Source of the DNA: Flammula alnicola | Lineage: Eukaryota > Basidiomycota > Agaricomycetes > Agaricales > Strophariaceae | Assembly: GCA_015499995.1 (NCBI GenBank) | Contig: JADNRV010000349.1 | Span: 1-49,077 of the forward strand | Direction: 5' to 3' | DNA length: 49,077 bases | Shown here: in pieces, positions 1 to 12,051 of the stretch | Position numbering within the stretch: position 1 is the first letter of the stretch | Layout of the letters: each line of letters begins with the position of its first letter | Notes under the pieces: generated by a model | Database searches by the model: none | What the model was told of the DNA's origin: nothing | Seen by the model: the letters and a program-made list of their open reading frames with translations, nothing else | Program-made: the position numbers and the translations under genes

Positions 1-498
1 AACAGACATCCAAAAAGGAACAAGGGACTGGAGGCTCGCCATCCCAATTTGGAAGAGTGTTTGTCGGTGCTTCCTGTTTTGGACCGCGACACCCATGCCG
101 TGCAAAATACAAGGTTGATGGCAAGGAATACTTTTCAGAAACTATGTACAGAAAAATCCGTCTATATACCCCCGCTCCTGAGAATTCTATCCCCGGTAAG
201 TCTCTACAACATGTTTTTGCTTCCGTTTTCAGCTTCGCTAATTCTGGTTCAATACGATTTTCATCCGTTGTTTGCCCCCGCGGCAGTCACAGTATACAGG
301 AAACCCCGAATCCAGGTGCCTAATCCGAAGGCGGCATGGCAGTGTCCCATCTTTTTTGAAGGTGCCGATTCGACATTTCCCAAGCCCTTCAAAATCTCAC
401 AGATCTCCCAGATGACCGAGTAGTTCCTTCATTGACAGTCTTCCGCATTTGGACGACCCCTTGTCCATACTCTTGCCTTCGCAACCTTTGCCCAGAGG

Positions 499-505
499 TA
501 TAAAT
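499..505 (+). promoter_or_regulatory. TATA-like box of the small secreted peptide gene
   Basis: TATAAAT lies about 112 nt upstream of the ATG at 617, a plausible distance for a fungal core promoter. The region from 1 to 498 holds no gene that I can support. Confidence 0.4.
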
Positions 506-616
506 CCAAGATGATCGAGCAGGAACGAACTCGACATCGTATAAGGAGCCAACTCGTCGTCCCCTACCCCACTGCAACACGTTAGCGATCCCTCTTCTAA
601 CACCAGAACAGCTAAA

Positions 617-916
617 ATGCAATTCAAATTCTTCACCGCTGCTCTCCTCGTCTGCAGTAAGCATCATGTGGTTTCTATTCTTTCTATCGTGCTAGTGCTG
701 ATCTTATCATCTAGTGACCGCTCTTGTGTCTGCTGCGCCCGTTCCAGTCACCTCACCTCCACTTGATGTCGAGTCTCGTGAGACTGTTGTAAGTCCTAAC
801 TGCATTCTGAGGAATCTACCAGCGGCTCAATTACCTCCTAGGCTCGGGACACAAACAATGAAGTCGCTCGAGAACCTTCCCCGGAACCCATGTGTGCGAA
901 GTTCCAGTGCTGGTAG
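617..916 (+). CDS. Very small secreted peptide, 62 aa, three exons
   Basis: I do not recognise the family. Exons 617-656, 715-788 and 842-916 splice cleanly: both introns (657-714 and 789-841) begin GTAAG and end TAG, and the phases match across both junctions. The product starts MQFKFFTAALLVCM and then TALVSAAPVPV, a classic signal peptide with a likely cleavage after the Ala-Ala segment. The mature part of about 40 residues is acidic, with Arg-Glu and Arg-Asp steps (SRETV, ARD, ARE) and a C-terminus MCAKFQCW that holds two cysteines and a final Trp. The paired cysteines could form a small disulphide loop. No dibasic Kex2 site is visible. It could be a secreted signalling or effector-like peptide, which is inference from size and secretion only. 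A TATA-like box sits at 499. The short exons mean ordinary ORF calling would miss it. Confidence 0.6.
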
Positions 917-1796
917 ACAGACCCAGACCCAGCCTCCGACTGCACTCTCGAGCAAACCATGCTATTTATCTCGAGGCTTTCTCCTCCCCCCTCCGCCTGA
1001 TTCGAGCAAACCTCTATCTACAACCATTATCCGCCAACCCTCTTCCACTTGAAAATATCAAGGTCGATCATTCACACCTAGGACTCGACTATCTGTCTCG
1101 CGCAAAATCTTTCACTGTCCCTACTCGATTTTTATTTCTATTTGTTCTTTGGAATCGCCTTCTTGTTTATTCTGCGGCTTTCGTTCGGCTCTCAGTCTGC
1201 TGACGCCGTCCCCACGTTCGTTACATCACTCGTCTCTCCTTCCTTATCCACTCTCCTTTATATTTCAACAACTCGCTCGACCGGCAATCGCACATCAAGC
1301 CCTCATCGATATCCCCCACCAACCCCCCTGCCCTCGCGACCTCCACCTCCTTCACACGCAGTGCTGGCACGCGAAGGCTGGTTCGAACGATTTATCATCT
1401 TTTCCCTCTCATTTTGGAGGCCCCCATTCATCTATTTATCCATCGTACTTGCTATCTTTGCTCAGCTATCCTCCCTCGTCGTCCTCCCGTCTCTTTACTG
1501 TATCCAACATAGTCACCAGCTGTATCGATAGATCTGGATCTGGACTGTCCTGGTTGTCTTAATAATAGACTTGTATCTTTAGCTTTAAGCTTTCGTTTCT
1601 GTTGTCGTTCTCGTCATACCAACTGTACATTAGAGCACCAAATATTCGACCTCTTGTTATTCGTATTTTGAGCATGAGAACTGCGCGAGAGTTCAGAGTC
1701 TTTCAGGGTGATATCATATCTCAGTACTCGGTGATGACAATGAGTAAAAATACACCAAGGGTGTGCATACATGTACATTCAATCTATCGAGAAAAT
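917..1796. other. Pyrimidine-rich intergenic stretch, no gene supported
   Basis: This stretch downstream of the secreted peptide gene is C/T-rich (long runs of ctcc/ttcc on the plus strand). Overlapping frames stay open for 100 codons or more, but they are Ser/Pro/Leu-rich as expected from composition and show no recognisable domain. It probably holds the 3' UTR of the peptide gene and the 3' region of the convergent F-box gene. Confidence 0.5.
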
Positions 1797-3212
1797 TCAC
1801 GACGCGCTAAAGGCAAAGCCGGTCCTTGCACTGGCCTCCGTAAGTTTAGCCCACCACGGTTCTCTGTAATTATCCGGACTAATATTTATTATATTGACGA
1901 GACGAGGAAGTTGAGGGGCATTTTCTTGCAACATCCGGGCGAAATCCCTGTCGACGAGGAGACTTCGGATCGGCCGGTTTGCTTGAACACGGGTTGGAAA
2001 AACGGAGGTAAGGACGTTAGTCAGCTTCTGTGCATGTACCTCCCTGAGCAGAGTCAGGACCAGGGTGTGTAGCTGACGCCAATGGCCAGACAGCCCCGCT
2101 TCAAGCTTGTCGACGTGAAAGAAATTGGCGTGCGGTAGGTGGAGGTGGGTGATATTGGGAAATATTTGCGCAAATTTCACGGAATGGAATAAACTGTCCT
2201 GCAGAATGGTCAGATATCTCAAGTTCGAGAATTTGGGGGTCCTTCCGGCAACTGTGGCCATTTGCGAAGCGTCAAAGAGAAAGTTGTAGTTGTCGAAGGA
2301 ACAATGCAACCAGAGGGATTCCAGTTTGGGCGCGGATATTGATAGAAGCAGCTTTGCAGAAAACATGCTATTGTCGATCATGATCAGCCGAAGGGATTTC
2401 AAATTGGGCAATTCAATATCAGGTTCGAGTAGATGTAACGGCCAAGTCCTCAATAAGGTTTGTGTAGAACCAGTGATGGAAAGGTTGGCGAGAGAGCGCG
2501 GCGCGGTAAGGATATCGACGAAGTCTCGGTAACGAAGATCCAATGATTGTTGAAGGGGATGGAGGAATAGAGTCGTTAGATTTTGTAATGATGTAGGCGG
2601 AGGTAAACAGCCGGCGAAGGCTGTGTCCAAGAACGTTAACTGTGGCGAGCCTCTGGCGAAGATCTTGAATCCTGTAGGATGTCGAGGCATTGTGGGTACG
2701 ATATGGTCAAACTGGACGTTCAAGCATTGGAGAGTAGGGGCAGAAGTATCGGCAAGGAAGCCTTGAATACTGGTGGCGGTAAACTCGTGGTAGCACACGA
2801 TGGAAAGATTGCGGACTCGTTGAAGGTATGGCACGATCTCTTGGGAGATAGTACGTGCAAGAACAATTCTTGCCTGGTTTACGTTCATCGGATGAAGCAT
2901 GTCCCACCTATAAACATCAATGTAGACGTCAAGGGGCATGTGAGAGCCTGATCTTCGCAGATAGCTGGGAACCCATTTCATGGATTGCGGGGAGTAGACA
3001 TCAATTCTCGTCCAAAGGGCAGACGTCGTCTGAGCAACTTCTCTCCATGTGCTTGAGACATGGCTAAGCTCTACTTCAAACGGAATCTTGTGTGGGAAGC
3101 GATGCTTCGAATGCGCAAGGGTGAAGATGAAGGCGAGTAATTCTGGAGGTAGCGAATCGATGGTAGAACGTTCTTGGAGCAACGGTAAAGAGTGAGGGTT
3201 GATTGATGCCAT
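1797..3212 (-). CDS. F-box protein with leucine-rich C-terminal region
   Basis: Likely substrate-recognition subunit of an SCF ubiquitin ligase. From the ATG at 3212 the protein starts MASINPHSLPLL and soon shows an F-box-like segment (IDSLPPELLAFIFTLAH, then VSSTWREVAQTTSALWTRIDV). That pattern is typical of the large Agaricomycete F-box family. The rest is a series of weak leucine-rich repeats (for example LQNLTTLFLHPL, LPNLKSLRLIMID, FSNLRYLTILQDS), likely the substrate-binding face. The reading frame is open to about 3341 but has no earlier ATG, so I chose the Met at 3212; an extra upstream exon cannot be excluded. It ends at the TGA at 1797-1799. This is one of three F-box genes in the window. 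Confidence 0.75.
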   Translation of the reverse strand: MASINPHSLPLLQERSTIDSLPPELLAFIFTLAHSKHRFPHKIPFEVELSHVSSTWREVAQTTSALWTRIDVYSPQSMKWVPSYLRRSGSHMPLDVYIDVYRWDMLHPMNVNQARIVLARTISQEIVPYLQRVRNLSIVCYHEFTATSIQGFLADTSAPTLQCLNVQFDHIVPTMPRHPTGFKIFARGSPQLTFLDTAFAGCLPPPTSLQNLTTLFLHPLQQSLDLRYRDFVDILTAPRSLANLSITGSTQTLLRTWPLHLLEPDIELPNLKSLRLIMIDNSMFSAKLLLSISAPKLESLWLHCSFDNYNFLFDASQMATVAGRTPKFSNLRYLTILQDSLFHSVKFAQIFPNITHLHLPHANFFHVDKLEAGLSGHWRQLHTLVLTLLREVHAQKLTNVLTSVFPTRVQANRPIRSLLVDRDFARMLQENAPQLPRLVNIINISPDNYREPWWAKLTEASARTGFAFSAS

Positions 3213-4608
3213 TTGTTTCCCGTCTCTTTCAATGATTTGGGTTTCAGGGCCTATTAAGCATAACGATATTTCAGTCAGAGAAGCGGGGCATGTTATGGGT
3301 TTCACCAACTCGTAGACAAGTTCGTTGTTTCCATCTTGCAATTGTCGTGCTGTCTTGGACTGACAAAACGCTTGTTCAATATCAGAGTATACGGCCTGCT
3401 TATAAAGGGTAGAAGGAGCGCAGAAAAGGGACTGTGACCGACACCGTAGCTGACTTGCAGTTCAGAGTCATAGCTTTGGCGCAGCCGCCCGCTGCTCTCC
3501 TGACTCGTCGCGCCGGAGTGGGTAGAAAAGCGCATTCCCACGCACTGGCTACCTACATAATACGTTGGGCTCGGATACTTGCTTACTATCCCTACCATTG
3601 CCAAATCGCTTCGTAACTGCTAAAGTTCTAAAGCTCTACCCACGGACGCTGTTCAGTTACTCCGGAGGATCAGAACATACCATGTGGCCCAGCTTATTGT
3701 CCTCGTCCTTATAATTCCCGACAATCATGGCCAATAACCCACTGGCTGCCCACAGGCATCATCGTCACTAGGGAATTCTATCAGGTCAAGATAATAAATG
3801 GACGGAGCGTGCAGGTGCGTTTTCCGTAGAGTTGATGGTGCCGATATTGGAAACTGTGCTAGGAGGTTGTCAACTGACGCAGAAGCTCTCAAGCTCGAGT
3901 CAACTTAGAGGCAACATCAGAAGATGATTCAACAGGATTCTTTTCCTTAAGTAAGTATATGACGGTCGCATAAACTTGCGACGTATTGGCCAATCAGCCA
4001 GAAGGACAAAAGGGGTGCCATAGGGAGCCCAAAAAGAACCGACCGGAGTAAAACCTCAATCGGTAGTAACATAACAGACGAGGAATTTCCGACGTTTGCC
4101 GTGTCCATGAGACGGTGGGTATTAGAGTTGTGACCGCAGGCAGAAGTGAGTCAGACTTCCCAAAATCCTTGTACAGGGCGATTTGACATTAAGCGCCCAA
4201 AGCAATACAGGTTGAGGCCCAGCGATACAGTGTCTTGTTCGATATCCTTTCAGACATCGCGAAAAGCTAGAATGGTGACTCACATGGACGGTGTTTGTCC
4301 CGTCCACGGGTTAGCAGAGTGGAAAGGATCGGATTTAAAGCGGCCCACCCTGATGCGGAGCGCGAAACGCGATGCGCAGTCTCGAGCACCTTGGGTTGCG
4401 TGTATACTGTACATAGTCTAAATTGATGTTATAAACGTACAATGATTAATTGGAAGCGACTATATTATAATACATCAAAATGAATGGATATACCATAAGA
4501 TACGACTGGTTATCCGTGAAATATGACCGATGGCCCGTACATGATGGAAGGAAAAGTGGAGAGGACATTCAGTTACAACCCAAGTAATATTATTCCAATG
4601 ATGCTCAG
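3213..4608. other. Intergenic region, no gene supported
   Basis: This region lies between the start of one F-box gene and the end of the PEP mutase-family gene. It holds only short, unconserved-looking open frames. A TATA-like TATAA read on the minus strand near 3400 could serve the F-box gene. I see no RNA gene or repeat. Confidence 0.4.
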
Positions 4609-6147
4609 TTAGATGGCTCGGAACGCCGAACCACCAGCACGAGCATCGAATTCCACGACCTCGTTTAATCCTACAGCGAAAAGGAAAAATTTAACTGTAA
4701 GTCGCTGGTTGCGATATAGTGATCGTTATGCTAGCAAACTTACCCATTGCTTCGAAAAATTGCTTCGGATCCATACCGCGAGAAGAAGAGAAATCGGTTC
4801 CGGTCTTTTTCAGGGCTTGCATCGCTGCTCGACAAGCGTGTACGATCGCAACACTGGAGACCAATGAAAAGACTGGGTTGGAATACAAATTCAGCAAAGG
4901 ATTCATCGGTGGTACTAAGTCAGATTTATGTCAGGAACTCACTAATTATTTTAGCCCCCATATCTTCTGCTTCCTTACTTGTGAAAGAAGGTGTCAGACC
5001 GCCTGAAATAACGTTGACCAGAACCTATTTTGTATGTTGAGAAGAGCCACTGGGCCAACATGTGTTCGATTGTCTACATACCGGTTTTGGAGCCAGGGCA
5101 GCAACTGTGGATTCAAGGAGCTCCTTAGTCTTTACTCCTTCGATGAAGCACACATCTGCCCCGGCGTCGGCCGCCGATTTGAGGCGGCACACGGCTTCTT
5201 CCATCCCCAATACTTGGGCGGAATCTGTCCTTGCGATGATAACCTAGATTATGTCCATTTCTGTAAACGGTCATTTAAACATAATAGGTGGAGTCTCACG
5301 AAATCAGATCCTCCAGGAATGGAATCGCGAGCCAAAACGGCCGCCCGAACGCGAGTGAGGAATTCCTCTCGCGAGACCACCTGTTTTCCTAGTAGATGCC
5401 CACATCGCTTGGTCTGTACCTGGTCTTCAATGTGGAGCGCAGCTACACCGGCCCGGGCATACTGCTTTACTGTACGGGCGACCATAGCTGGCCCACCGAA
5501 TCTGTGGCGGAATGTGAGATATTGTCACAAAGGGAAATAGGTTTTATAGACACAAACCCAGTATCGGCATCGGCAATGACGGGGGTCGTAGGATCAAGGC
5601 TGCAAACCATTTCAGCAGCCTACATATGACAACGTTAGTCAACATAAATCAGCAAAGCGTTGACGAGCTTACCTGGACGAAGTCATTCAATGTGGCAATC
5701 GCAAGGTCGGGCTGACCGAGTCGAGATGCTGTTGTTGCAGCACCGCTAAATGACGTGAGTGCAGTTTAGATTGAGGACACAGTAGTTAAGAAGGAGGATG
5801 ACCTTTGATACAAGCACGAGAAACCCGCTTCCAGAGCGCAACGTGCGCTGATGCCATCACAGATGCCTGGCGCGACCTATATACAACTTTGTGAGGAATG
5901 GCATGGTTTGAAAACAACAAAAATTGCGCACCACAATTCCCGGACGGGCAAGCATTTGACGCAACCGGGTTGCAGGATTCGTGGATAAAGGGCCATCCAA
6001 AAATCTTTTCGGATCGAGACGAGCGTTGTAATAAACATCTTTGTCAACATTGATATGACTTCGTTGATCCATGAAGTGTTGATATTTCTCCTCGGGGTCA
6101 TACTGGGCTGCGTTGGACCTGGAGTAGTAATCGAGCGCGGGAGACAT
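4609..6147 (-). CDS. Isocitrate lyase/PEP mutase superfamily enzyme (copy 1)
   Basis: Member of the ICL/PEP mutase superfamily, which cleaves or forms C-C or P-C bonds next to a carboxylate in a Mg-dependent TIM barrel. The start at 6147 gives MSPALDYYSR. Successive exons then carry LSTNPATRLRQMLARPGIVV, APGICDGISARCALEAGF, SGAATTASRLGQPDLAIA, HIEDQVQTKRCGH, GGSDFV and GADVCFIEGVKT. The KRCGH loop matches the KKCGH-type catalytic loop of this superfamily. Introns of about 50-60 nt separate the exons and the C-terminus is GGSAFRAI, stop at 4609-4611. Within the family, fungal oxaloacetate acetylhydrolase (oxalate formation), 2,3-dimethylmalate lyase and methylisocitrate lyase-like enzymes are all possible; the visible motifs do not separate them. 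A close paralogue lies at 37037-38479 in the same orientation. Expression cannot be judged from sequence. Confidence 0.8.
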
Positions 6148-7943
6148 TGGTCGAGAAGCAGAAGGATTGTAGAAGATCAGTGATATTGAAGTTACGAGTG
6201 GGCTACTGATTCGTGATTTGAGAGCACTGGGATCTTGCCTTTATACCATGAGGCGAGCTTCGCAAAGGAGAATGGCAAGAATGGCAAGAAAATTCTCGTA
6301 AACATGAAGGCAATTTCCAAAGCAATATTTTGGAGTTTGCCGGTTCTAACGGGTGGTAATTCGGTTCAGGAATTGCACGACCCCACAGAAAGAGGCCACC
6401 AAGTACGTTGCTTCCGACGGAGGCTGTACGGCCTGTATCTCAATGCCAAGCGACAGTCAACTAGGCAGCCAGAATACCGAGAAAAGTCTGCGCGGCATTT
6501 GGACGAATTGTTTACACTATGGCTGTTGAGTGTTTGTTTCCGCGAAACTCTTGGCACTGTGTGCGGAAGTGTTTCAAGCCCGATATACAGCGGCAGGGGG
6601 CAGCATTCATACAGTGACAAGAGCAATGGCACGTCGCCAAAACCTGTTTTTATGTAAACGGGTAGCCAGCCCAAAATCTCTTGAATATAGATCTTTACGT
6701 GTTGCCCATTTTCCGAGTAATTTTTGAACAAGTAGACTTGATTTGAAGAACTGCGCGGCACGCGCTGCGGCGCTAGTATAAAATTGAAGCATTCAAGTCA
6801 GGACCAAATTAAAACACGGGCCATTCCTCTGGTGAGTTGGTTAGAAGTCGATGGAATAGTGAGATGCCTTAACGAACAATAGATGTCGTAAATGGGCGCA
6901 AGCTGGGTTGAACAAAGGCTGAGTGGATGTTGGTCGAAGTGGCTGAGGAAGCTTGAAGTTGAACGTTGCACGTTGAACGAAAAGCTCAACTTGAAAGGCT
7001 TGGCGGCCGATATTTGGCCCTGTTTTGTGTTGAAGCTAAAGGCTTCTCAGCTTCCCTCGGCGCTTCAAACTTATGCCAAGAGCAGACCTGACTTACAGTA
7101 TATCATTTGACTGGCGCACTATCTTCTGCTCTACAGACTACATGCTAGACGAATCTCCGTTACCGCTCCTCCATCTGACAGCAGTGCCACGTAACAACTT
7201 CGAAATCTCTCACCTCATGACCATTGAATGGTGACCACCGAGGTCCTTCTGAAGCTAGGACACACGAAGCTTTTTCAAGCCCATGCCATGCACCCGACTG
7301 GACAGGACCGCAAATGTTTGTCGCCTGTGGTGAAGCGCTTTATGAAATCTCACACCCGTCCACACGAAGGACTATTTGCTGAGAGTCGAGGCGCCTACTC
7401 GTTTCTAGTTGCCTTCGATCGGCGATAGAGGGGAGCTACCTTAGCATGAACTTGCACATGCTAGGATCTCAGACTCCGTTTACGCAGGGCTTGCTCCCAC
7501 TGTAGAGGCCTAATTATGTCCATCAACTGCGCTAAATCAATCTCTTGACGTCGTTCATCTCTCGCGATCCCGGTTGGGACAGTCAATCGTCACGCTTTTC
7601 TCAAGGAATACAGTCTCTAGAAGGCGACTGGGAAATTCTAAATGTTGTTCCATCAAAACACCTCCGAAATTTATATATCATGAGCATCACTTCTTTTCGC
7701 GATATATGAAAGTCTGACACTCCTCTCTAACTCCGATTTCAAGGTTTCTATAGCGAATACTAGCTATCATCTATGGCTAGCGGAGCCACGGCAATGCGGA
7801 CAGAGACACGGCTCCATAGCTCTTTCCGATGATTTTAGAAAACTAACCGGCCCTCCCTCAATCCCGCAGAAGTATATCTACTCTGTCTTACGCGATTTTT
7901 GGCGGACACAACCCTTTCTTACCCCCCAGACATCACTGAAAAC
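6148..7943. other. Intergenic region between divergent genes
   Basis: This 1.8-kb spacer lies between the minus-strand PEP mutase-family gene and the plus-strand lactate dehydrogenase gene and should contain both promoters. The short open frames in it show no domain or convincing splicing. I see no RNA gene, repeat or terminal inverted repeat. Confidence 0.4.
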
Positions 7944-10093
7944 ATGTCTTCCCTTGTTACTGGACAATCCGTCGCTGAGCACGCTAGTCGAGACAGCTGT
8001 TGGATTATTGTTCACAGTATGTCCTTCCATCTTTTGACCATAGACTGAGCTAATATGAGGGTCTCTTCGCTAAGGCAAGGTTTACGATGTCACGGAGTTC
8101 TTAGATGGCAAGTGGCCAAGGAATATCCTACAGCGAATTAGTAACGAATGCTTGGCTTGCAGAACATCCTGGAGGAAGCAAAATCATCCTCAAGTATGCA
8201 GGAAAGGATGCGACGTAAGTGTGACTTTCTTAGCCACATATCATTCACCAACCCCTTTTGATAGCGAAGCGTATGAACCCATTCACCCACCGGACGCTAT
8301 CCAGAACAATTTGCCAATTGAGAAACAGTACGTCTCTTATGCATTATACTATTCTTTACCTAAATGGTTGACCTGCCGTACAGCATTGGCGCCATTGACC
8401 CAAACACCGTTGTCAAAGTTGTCAAGGAGGTTACTGAAGAGGACAAGAGGCGCCAAGCGCTCATGGACGCCAGGCCGCCTCTCGATGAAATTCTGAATCT
8501 GCACGACTTCGAGGTAAAGCTTCTCATTTGAAGAACACTGTTCATTTGGCTCAACTGCTCAATTTGCCCAGGCTGTGGCCAAAACCGTCCTTCCTGCAAA
8601 AGCCTGGGCATACTACTCTTCCGCATCAGATGATGAAATTACCATTCGCGAGAATCGTGCTGCTTACCAGAGGTTAGTTTGTCCACCTGTGTTTGTGCCA
8701 TTTCTCTTGGCTAAAGTTCCGTTCAGAGTTTGGTTCCGTCCTCGAATTCTCCGCGATGTCACATCCGTAGACTGGTCGACGACCATTCTGGGATCCAAGT
8801 CTTCTCTCCCCGTGTACATCGTAAGTCAAGAGGCTTGGCTTTTCTCTTTGTATAGACATTTATTTCCTCCTTCTATAGTCTGCAACTGCCCTCGGTAAAC
8901 TTGGCCACCCAGACGGCGAGCTAAACCTCACAAGGGCAGCGGCGAAGCATGGCGTTATCCAAATGGTAAGCTTGTCTAGAAAATTCTGCCTAGCGGCATC
9001 TAATATGTTACCAGATCCCAACGCTAGCGTCTTGCTCCTTTGACGAGATCGTCGACGCCGCACAGCCTGACCAGCCTCTCTTCCTTCAATTGTGCGCGGT
9101 AATTTGCTATATATGTCCGATTACGACGCTAATGGTGGCATTTTCTTTAGGTATGTGAACAGAGATAGGGAAATTACTAAGAAATACGTCCAGCATGCCG
9201 AAAAACGAGGAGTCAAAGCCCTCTTCATCACCGTCGATGCACCCCAGCTTGGTCGACGTGAGAAGGACATGCGCATGAAGTTCGTCGACGACGGTGCCGG
9301 TGCCAAGGTGCAGGAAGGTCAATCAGATGTCAAGAAAGACCAGGGTGTTGCCAGAGCTATCAGTGTAAGATTATTTCACCTTGTGCAAGCGCATGGACTG
9401 ACCTGGATTTCAGTCTTTCATCGATCCTAGTCTCTCGTGGAAGGATATTCCTTGGTTCAGGAGCATCACTAATAGTAAGTCTATCGAAGATATTTCATCA
9501 AATTCTAACATTACCCTCATTCAGTGCACATCATCCTCAAGGGTGTTGCCACCCCAGAAGACGCCATCCTGGCCTACGAAGCCGGATGCCAAGGTATCGT
9601 TCTGAGCAACCACGGAGGTCGCCAACTCGACACGAGTCGTTCTGGTATCGAGAACCTGATCGACATCGTTGCTGCTCTCAAGACCAAAGGACCGTGGCCT
9701 AACCCCAACTTCTCCATCTTCGTCGATGGTGGTGTCCGCCGCGCCAGCGACGTGCTCAAGGCTATTGCTTTGGGAGCCTCCGCTGTTGGTATTGGTCGTG
9801 GGTTCCTGTACGCTTTCTCGAGCTATGGCCAAGATGGTGTTGAGCGTGCCTTCGAGATCTTGCGTGACGAGTTCGAGATGAACATGCGCTTGCTTGGTGC
9901 GCGCACGATTAGCGAGGTCGTGCCTGAGATGGTCGATGCCAGCGCGCTGCGCTCACATGCTGGCCTCACCCCTGCTGATAATCTCTACAACTCGATGTGT
10001 GAGTGGCCTTCTTGTGATGAGGATGTTTCGATAACTGACGAAAATATAGACCAACCTCTCAGCGTGGCATCGTTCAGGAACGCGAAACTGTAA
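7944..10093 (+). CDS. Cytochrome b2-type L-lactate dehydrogenase (FMN, cyt b5 domain)
   Basis: Flavocytochrome b2-like enzyme that oxidises L-lactate (or a related L-2-hydroxy acid) to the keto acid and passes electrons to cytochrome c, usually in the mitochondrial intermembrane space. The ATG at 7944 gives MSSLVTGQSVAEH. An N-terminal cytochrome b5 domain follows, with the haem motif EHPGGSK split by an intron. The FMN-dependent TIM barrel then shows ISATALGKLGHPDGELNL, LFITVDAPQLGRREKDMR, ILKGVATPEDAILAYEAG and SNHGGRQLDTSRS with the catalytic His, then VDGGVRRASDVLKAIALGA and GIGRGFLYAF. The C-terminus is SVASFRNAKL, TAA at 10091. There are about nine short introns. The intron inside the haem motif (8108-8162) appears to use a GC donor (GCAAGT) instead of GT. 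No clear mitochondrial presequence is visible, so another 2-hydroxy-acid substrate or location is possible. Confidence 0.9.
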
Positions 10094-10421
10094 TTCTTTG
10101 CCCCGTTCTTTGGTGCTTAGTTTCGGGTTTGATTACGTGCAGACCGTTTGTCTTCTGCTCGACGCTGTCATACTTCACAATCTTAGAGACCTCCATTTCA
10201 CTTACGTGTATATCAAAGCATTATAAAATTATCAAGCATTTTATTCCTCTCGGGAATTTTACAAAGATTGCATCAAATGCGGGGTAGACCAAAAAAAGCA
10301 GATTCATATTGCAGATCAATAAAACAATGCTACAACGGAAGAAAAGGATTAGCAAGACGCACCTCCCAAGGAAGGGGTAGCTTATCGCACTTGCATGCAC
10401 CTTCGACTGGCGAAAGCCAGA

Positions 10422-12051
10422 TCAGTTGTACTTGAACAACCAAGCATCGTCAGCACAGAGAAAATCCTCCTCGACGCAGAACTTGATTTTCCATCGGGGC
10501 CATTTGTTGGTTATGATATTTGAACCTACCCTTTCAATGTCCCATAGAGCCCGGTTGAGTCCTATCATTTGTAGTCCTTTTGCTTCGCCCGCGAGGTCTT
10601 CTAGTAGAATAGGAAGACGAGATAATGTGCCGTACAGGTGGAGGAAAGAGAGATGAGGAAGTTTGGCGATTGCGTCCAGCTACAACCGAGACATATTAGA
10701 TGTAGATCAGCCTGGTCGAACAAGATACTTACTAGTACCAAAAGGGTTTCGCCGCCCCAGTTTACAGCAAGGTAAAGAGCGCGCAATTTGACCGACAAAC
10801 TCTGAGCTAGCATCGTGATGATCTCGGGGTCTGAGAGGATATCCCTTCCAGTGTGCAGTCCCAGAACCTCCAATCCTTCTAGACCTCTGATGATACAAAG
10901 CAATCGAGAGGTCTGATCCATTCGCATGGCAGTAAGGCGCAAGTAAAGCCTTCGGAGTGAGGGCCGACCTTGCAGAAATCCACACAAGGCACAAAGCTCG
11001 TCTTCGCCTACGCCCCATGAGAAATATTCGCATGAGAGTCGAAAAGAAGTAAGCTTAGGTAGGCTGGAAGTGGAGGAATGTGGGAGAAAAGAGAAAAATG
11101 TCGGCACTACAAATCCTACTACAGTCAAGGATTCGAGTGACGTTGCATGGCGGAGGACAACATCCAGCCCGATGAACTCTTCTGGATCCCCTATGGTGAC
11201 AAGGATTTCCAATTCGGTCAAAGTGCTACACACCCGAATAGGTATGCTGATGATGTGCATAGCGCAGAGTCTCAAACCCAGCAATTCCGACGTTAACGCG
11301 TTGAGAATGTTTTCGACGGGAACTTCAGTCAGTATGTTCGCCGTATCAATGTCGACCGCCAGTTCGTCGTGCGCTTCTTCGTCATCTGGGAAGAAAAATG
11401 GCATAGGCAGATATAGACTTGTAATTTTGGTGAGGTGTTGGAGGGAATTCAGAGGGAAAGACCTGAGGAATGAACTTAGATTCTCTGGGATCACTGAGGG
11501 CTCGTAACACTTACGATTGTACAACCAACTTCGTCAAGATTGAAGGAAGGCATTCCGCAACGATGTCATCAAAAGCAGGGCCGTTGCCTATCCAACGAAA
11601 AGTCTGCAGATTTGGTACAAATAAGAGGGCATTGGCCACAGTCACTGCAAAAAAAAAATTGAGATAAAATCGAAGCGTATACATAATAAAATGATTTACA
11701 TCGCTCGAAGATGGAGAGACCATCAGAAAACGCAACGACAGTAATGCTTTTGACGACTCTTGCAAAGCTGGGCTCTTGACGAATATGATTGAGTATCTCC
11801 CAGGACTTACCCATGAGTTTCCTTGCAGTTTCTTCGACCCAATCCATATGAAAAGTATTGAGCATGCTTTTGCCTTGTTCGCCCCCGATGAAATAGACTT
11901 TTATTGAGGAAAAGAGTGTCCGGATGACGATGTCATGGAATTGCGAGCAAACATTGAGTAGATTGGACAGCTGGGGATGAGGTACGTCTCCGATGATCTG
12001 TGTCCAGACTTCTGGGGGAAGCTTTTTGCGAAATGGTACGACCGCTGCCAT
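10422..12051 (-). CDS. F-box-like protein, four exons
   Basis: The start at 12051 gives MAAVVPFRKKLPPEVWTQI, an F-box-like segment (LPPEVWTQIIGDVPHPQLSNLLNVCSQF). The protein continues through SFARVVKSITVVAF, then after an intron VANALLFVPNLQTFRWIG, and after another LQHLTKITSLYLPMPFFF and long leucine-rich segments. A last intron near 10680-10733 (GTAAGTATC to GTAG on the minus strand) joins LLVL to LDAIAKLPHLSFLHLYG. The reading frame then ends WLFKYN at the TGA at 10422-10424. Without that last intron the frame would stop at about 10601, so the longer spliced form is preferred. An alternative upstream ATG near 12153 lies in frame, but the context fits 12051 better. The transposon pair inserted about 175 bp upstream of this start. 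Confidence 0.7.

Noticed and set aside
917..1562. Long overlapping open frames in the C/T-rich stretch
   Set aside because: They are Ser/Pro/Leu-rich by composition, overlap one another in different frames and show no domain or splice logic.
6235..6761. Possible genes in the 6.2-6.8 kb spacer
   Set aside because: Opposing frames of similar length with no domain, no matching splice sites and no similarity to neighbours.
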